Shown here in pieces: positions 61,761-64,000 of a stretch of DNA of 64,000 bases. Positions within the stretch are counted from its first letter, which is position 1, and each line of letters starts with the position of its first letter. Origin of the DNA: Dromiciops gliroides (taxonomy: Eukaryota > Chordata > Mammalia > Microbiotheria > Microbiotheriidae); contig NC_057867.1 in assembly GCF_019393635.1 (NCBI RefSeq), positions 61,765,992 to 61,829,991 of the forward strand. Direction: 5' to 3'. The notes under the pieces are model-generated. The model saw only the letters and a program-made list of their open reading frames with translations, was not told where the DNA came from and ran no database searches. The translations under genes and the position numbers were made by a program.

Positions 61761-62450
61761 CAAAAGTAAAGTCCCACATTTGATTGTAAAAACTCAATTG
61801 TACAGTATAATCGGGTGTACTGGAGCCAGCTTGGAAAGGAGAACTGATTGTTCAGCTTTCAGTATGAACACACATATACTGTGCAAATCAGCAAATGCTA
61901 AAAATGACAGCTTGAATTATTTGTTGATTATCTAGGCTTAAGGAAGTGATGGGAAAAATGTCAATAATACAGATTCTACTTAAAAGTGTGAACTAGGTGC
62001 TTGCTCCCCCAGCCAGTTGTTAAACATTTACCAGCACACCCCGGAGTGGGATTAGAAAGCAGTTTTCATAAAAACCTTCATAGTTCTTAGATGTAGAGCC
62101 CCACAGGATTTTTCGGGGCCATCTGGGTCCAAGTGGCTCATTTTACAAATGAATCAGCTGAGCCATCTTAGTTCCTAGTGAATGGCCTGGTAGTACTGTT
62201 ATGGGTTGTTGTGGGACTTGTTTTTTGTTTTTTTTTTAAGCAATGGCATTTGTTATGTATCAGCCTAGGAAGAGAGAAGCAAAGTAGTGGAAAGGTCTGA
62301 AGAAAAAACAACCTTAAAAAAATTAAACCTGTCAAGGAACCCCAATGACAAAACTCAACTGCAGTTTATAGTTTTAAGTCATCTGGGAAACCAAGATTTG
62401 AAGTGATTTATCCAGGCTCATACAACCAGTATGAGGCCTCCTGCCTCACT
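61761..62450. other. Intergenic; MIR piece at the right end
   Basis: About 62330-62450 is a MIR-related piece (minus). No gene is seen. Confidence 0.4.
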
Positions 62451-62703
62451 GGGCAGCTGCAGCTGGTGCTGCAGTGGATAGAGTACTGGACCTAAAGTCA
62501 GGAAGACTCATCTTCCTTAGTTCAAATCTGGCCTCAAACACTTCCTAGCTGTGTGACTCTAGGCAAGTCACTTCACCCTGTTTACCTCAGTTTCCTCACC
62601 TGTAAAATAAGTTGGAGAAGGAAATGGCAAACTTCTTTAGTACCTCTGACAAGAAAATCCCAAATGTGGCCACAGAGAGTCAGACAAGACTGAAAAACAA
62701 CAA
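62451..62703 (+). mobile_element. CORE-SINE with BovB-like tail
   Basis: A gggcagctgcagctggtgct head with a small internal duplication is followed by CORE, gttggagaaggaaatggcaaa, then gtggccacagagagtcagac and tgaaaaacaacaac. Same subtype as 35741. Confidence 0.75.
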
Positions 62704-63245
62704 CTTCTATCCCAGCATCTGACTTGCTATCACTGTGTCTCTGAAGAGACTCTTAGCAGTAGGATTATATTTCAGGCACCTGTGGTTTTTGTCATTGTGG
62801 CCCTTTCCTTCACTAAGTAAGATTGCAACCCCTTTATGCCTAAATCTCAAAAGATGGTTTGAGGGAATTGTGGTAGTCACTAAAATGATCTGTTTCAACA
62901 TGGCGATGAGCTTGTCTGAGAGTAGTTAGGCTGTTCCTCAGAAGAAAGACATATAATGCATCATTAAGCCCATCCTTGAAGCCTCCTGAGCTTAGAGTAG
63001 GCCTGTAGAATTTGTGCTCAGTTGGTGTAGCCTTCCAGAAACTGCTATCGCCACATGCCCCACCAAGGCTTCGGAGTAGGGCTTTGGTTTAGGGGTCATA
63101 TTAACTTACTCTAGTATATTAAAATGGGAATTTACTGCTGAAAAATAATACTCTGTGCTTGGGAAGTTGGTATTTTTTTTTCATTTTTGATTCATTTGCT
63201 ATGTGTGGCTTGTATATGATTACTTATATAAGTTGTTTTGCTCTA
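62704..63245. other. Intergenic, nothing recognised
   Basis: No gene or clear repeat. Confidence 0.4.
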
Positions 63246-63304
63246 AATCAAGGGTTCTTAGCTTTTGTTGTATCCTGTACCCCTTTGGCAGTCTGGTGAA
63301 ACCG

Positions 63305-63605
63305 AAGTACCCTTTGTGCCCAACCTGTGGTAGAGCATTCCAAGCTCATGTTGGTCTAATTAGCCACAGTCTGACACGCTGTACCTTGATTTTTTTGTGT
63401 GTGGGGGGCAATGGGGGTTAAGTGACTTGCCCAGGGTCACACAGCCAGTAAGTGTCAAGTGTCTGAGGCTGGATTTGAACTCAGGAACTCCTGAATCCAG
63501 GGCTGGTGCTTTATCCACTGCGCCACCTAGCCGCCCCCTGTACCTTGATTTTTAACATAGTGATGTAATTTCGGTCATCTTGGAGAAGAACAAAGGACAA
63601 CAACC
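63305..63605 (+). mobile_element. RTE-like LINE 3' end with zinc-finger-like C-terminus
   Basis: The reading frame before the SINE gives YPLCPTCGRAFQAHVGLISH, a C2H2-like finger of the kind found at the C-terminus of some LINE proteins, not a host zinc-finger gene. The 3' end is catcttggagaagaacaaag. The same family occurs in minus orientation at 53613. Confidence 0.55.
63396..63537 (-). mobile_element. Short CORE-SINE with perfect target duplication
   Basis: Reverse CORE and head (ccacctagccgccccc). The 16 bp duplication CTGTACCTTGATTTTT lies at 63379-63394 and 63538-63553. Confidence 0.94.
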
Positions 63606-64000
63606 AGGAACCCTTTGTCAAAAGAAAGTTTTTGATGCATATGCTAAAATATATAGTATATAACAAAAGAAAGGAAATCTATTGTCTTTAAATACAGATA
63701 GCAAAATATTTAAACAAATTTATAGACCCCGGGTTTTTAAACCTTGGACCCCTGCTCTAAATAAATATTTTTTCCAGAGAAAGAAATTATTCAGGAAGAG
63801 CATAGTAGAGAGGTTTATTTCTGTACTTCTTAGCCATTTTATTTTTTTAAACCGCCCAACGTTATTTATTACTAAGCTACAACCTTTTACTAACCAAACT
63901 AGAAACCATACATGGTGGCAGTGACTAGATGTCAAGGAATAGTACTAGGAGGCAGTAAGCAGCCCTCTAAAACATAAACTGTGCTGGGAACATCACAATC

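Larger units (their letters stand above)
63250..63765 (+). mobile_element. hAT-like MITE hosting a LINE fragment and a SINE
   Basis: The left part gggttcttagcttttgttgt to gtgaaaccgaagtacc and the right part ggaaccctttgtc to tttaaaccttggacccctgc belong to one element of the family seen at 47126. A LINE 3' fragment (63305-63605) interrupts it, itself interrupted by a SINE. Confidence 0.5.

Noticed and set aside
63203-63421. Open frame with CPTCGRAFQAHVGLISH zinc-finger look
   Set aside because: Lies in a LINE 3' end within nested repeats; the finger type is known from LINE C-termini.
38000-64000. IDS or MAMLD1 exons
   Set aside because: Expected by synteny, but none of their protein blocks was recognised in this interval; not called.

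Overview
This window is vertebrate nuclear DNA, almost certainly marsupial. The evidence is a dense set of tRNA-headed CORE-SINEs in both orientations, many with perfect target-site duplications, together with L2, CR1 and RTE LINE remnants, MIR pieces, and intron-containing genes matching mammalian proteins. Gene content (TMEM185A, two HSFX-type heat-shock-factor genes, EOLA1) matches the neighbourhood found on human Xq28, so I infer a marsupial X chromosome segment. Species cannot be fixed from sequence alone.

Layout. 1-12 kb: the last four coding exons of TMEM185A on the + strand (5203-10438) with a 3' UTR to about 12.0 kb; the earlier exons were not found and should lie upstream. 12-15 kb: repeats. 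15.1-18.3 kb: HSFX copy 1 (two exons, 462 aa), directly preceded by a ~381/362 bp tandem duplication that ends 157 bp before its ATG and carries a CRE-like site in each unit. 18.3-26 kb: repeats, a G-run tract, a small GC-rich patch at 20.9-21.2 kb and two weak LTR-like candidates. 26.6-28.3 kb: HSFX copy 2 (two exons, 313 aa), diverged from copy 1 and with a much shorter N-terminus. 30.3-32.1 kb: EOLA1 on the - strand, two coding exons, 165 aa. 37.8-38.5 kb: a strong CpG island with no recognisable coding exon; it may be the promoter of the next gene, an EOLA1 5' UTR exon, or a bidirectional promoter. 38.5-64 kb: no gene recognised. This part is stacked transposon debris, including a four-layer nested insertion at 46.9-48.3 kb, a three-layer nest at 63.2-63.8 kb, an 804 bp broken LTR relic at 58.2-59.0 kb, and an 87 bp perfect direct repeat at 57.86 and 59.38 kb.

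The most interesting points are the tandem HSFX pair with a duplicated upstream region on one copy only, a C-terminal cysteine motif shared by the two otherwise different HSFX tails, a coding run of 23 identical serine codons, and the finding that one tRNA+CORE SINE head is joined to several different 3' tails (poly-A, L2-like, and two RTE-like), as if captured by several LINE machineries. All protein family calls were made by reading translations against remembered family sequences; no database search was run.
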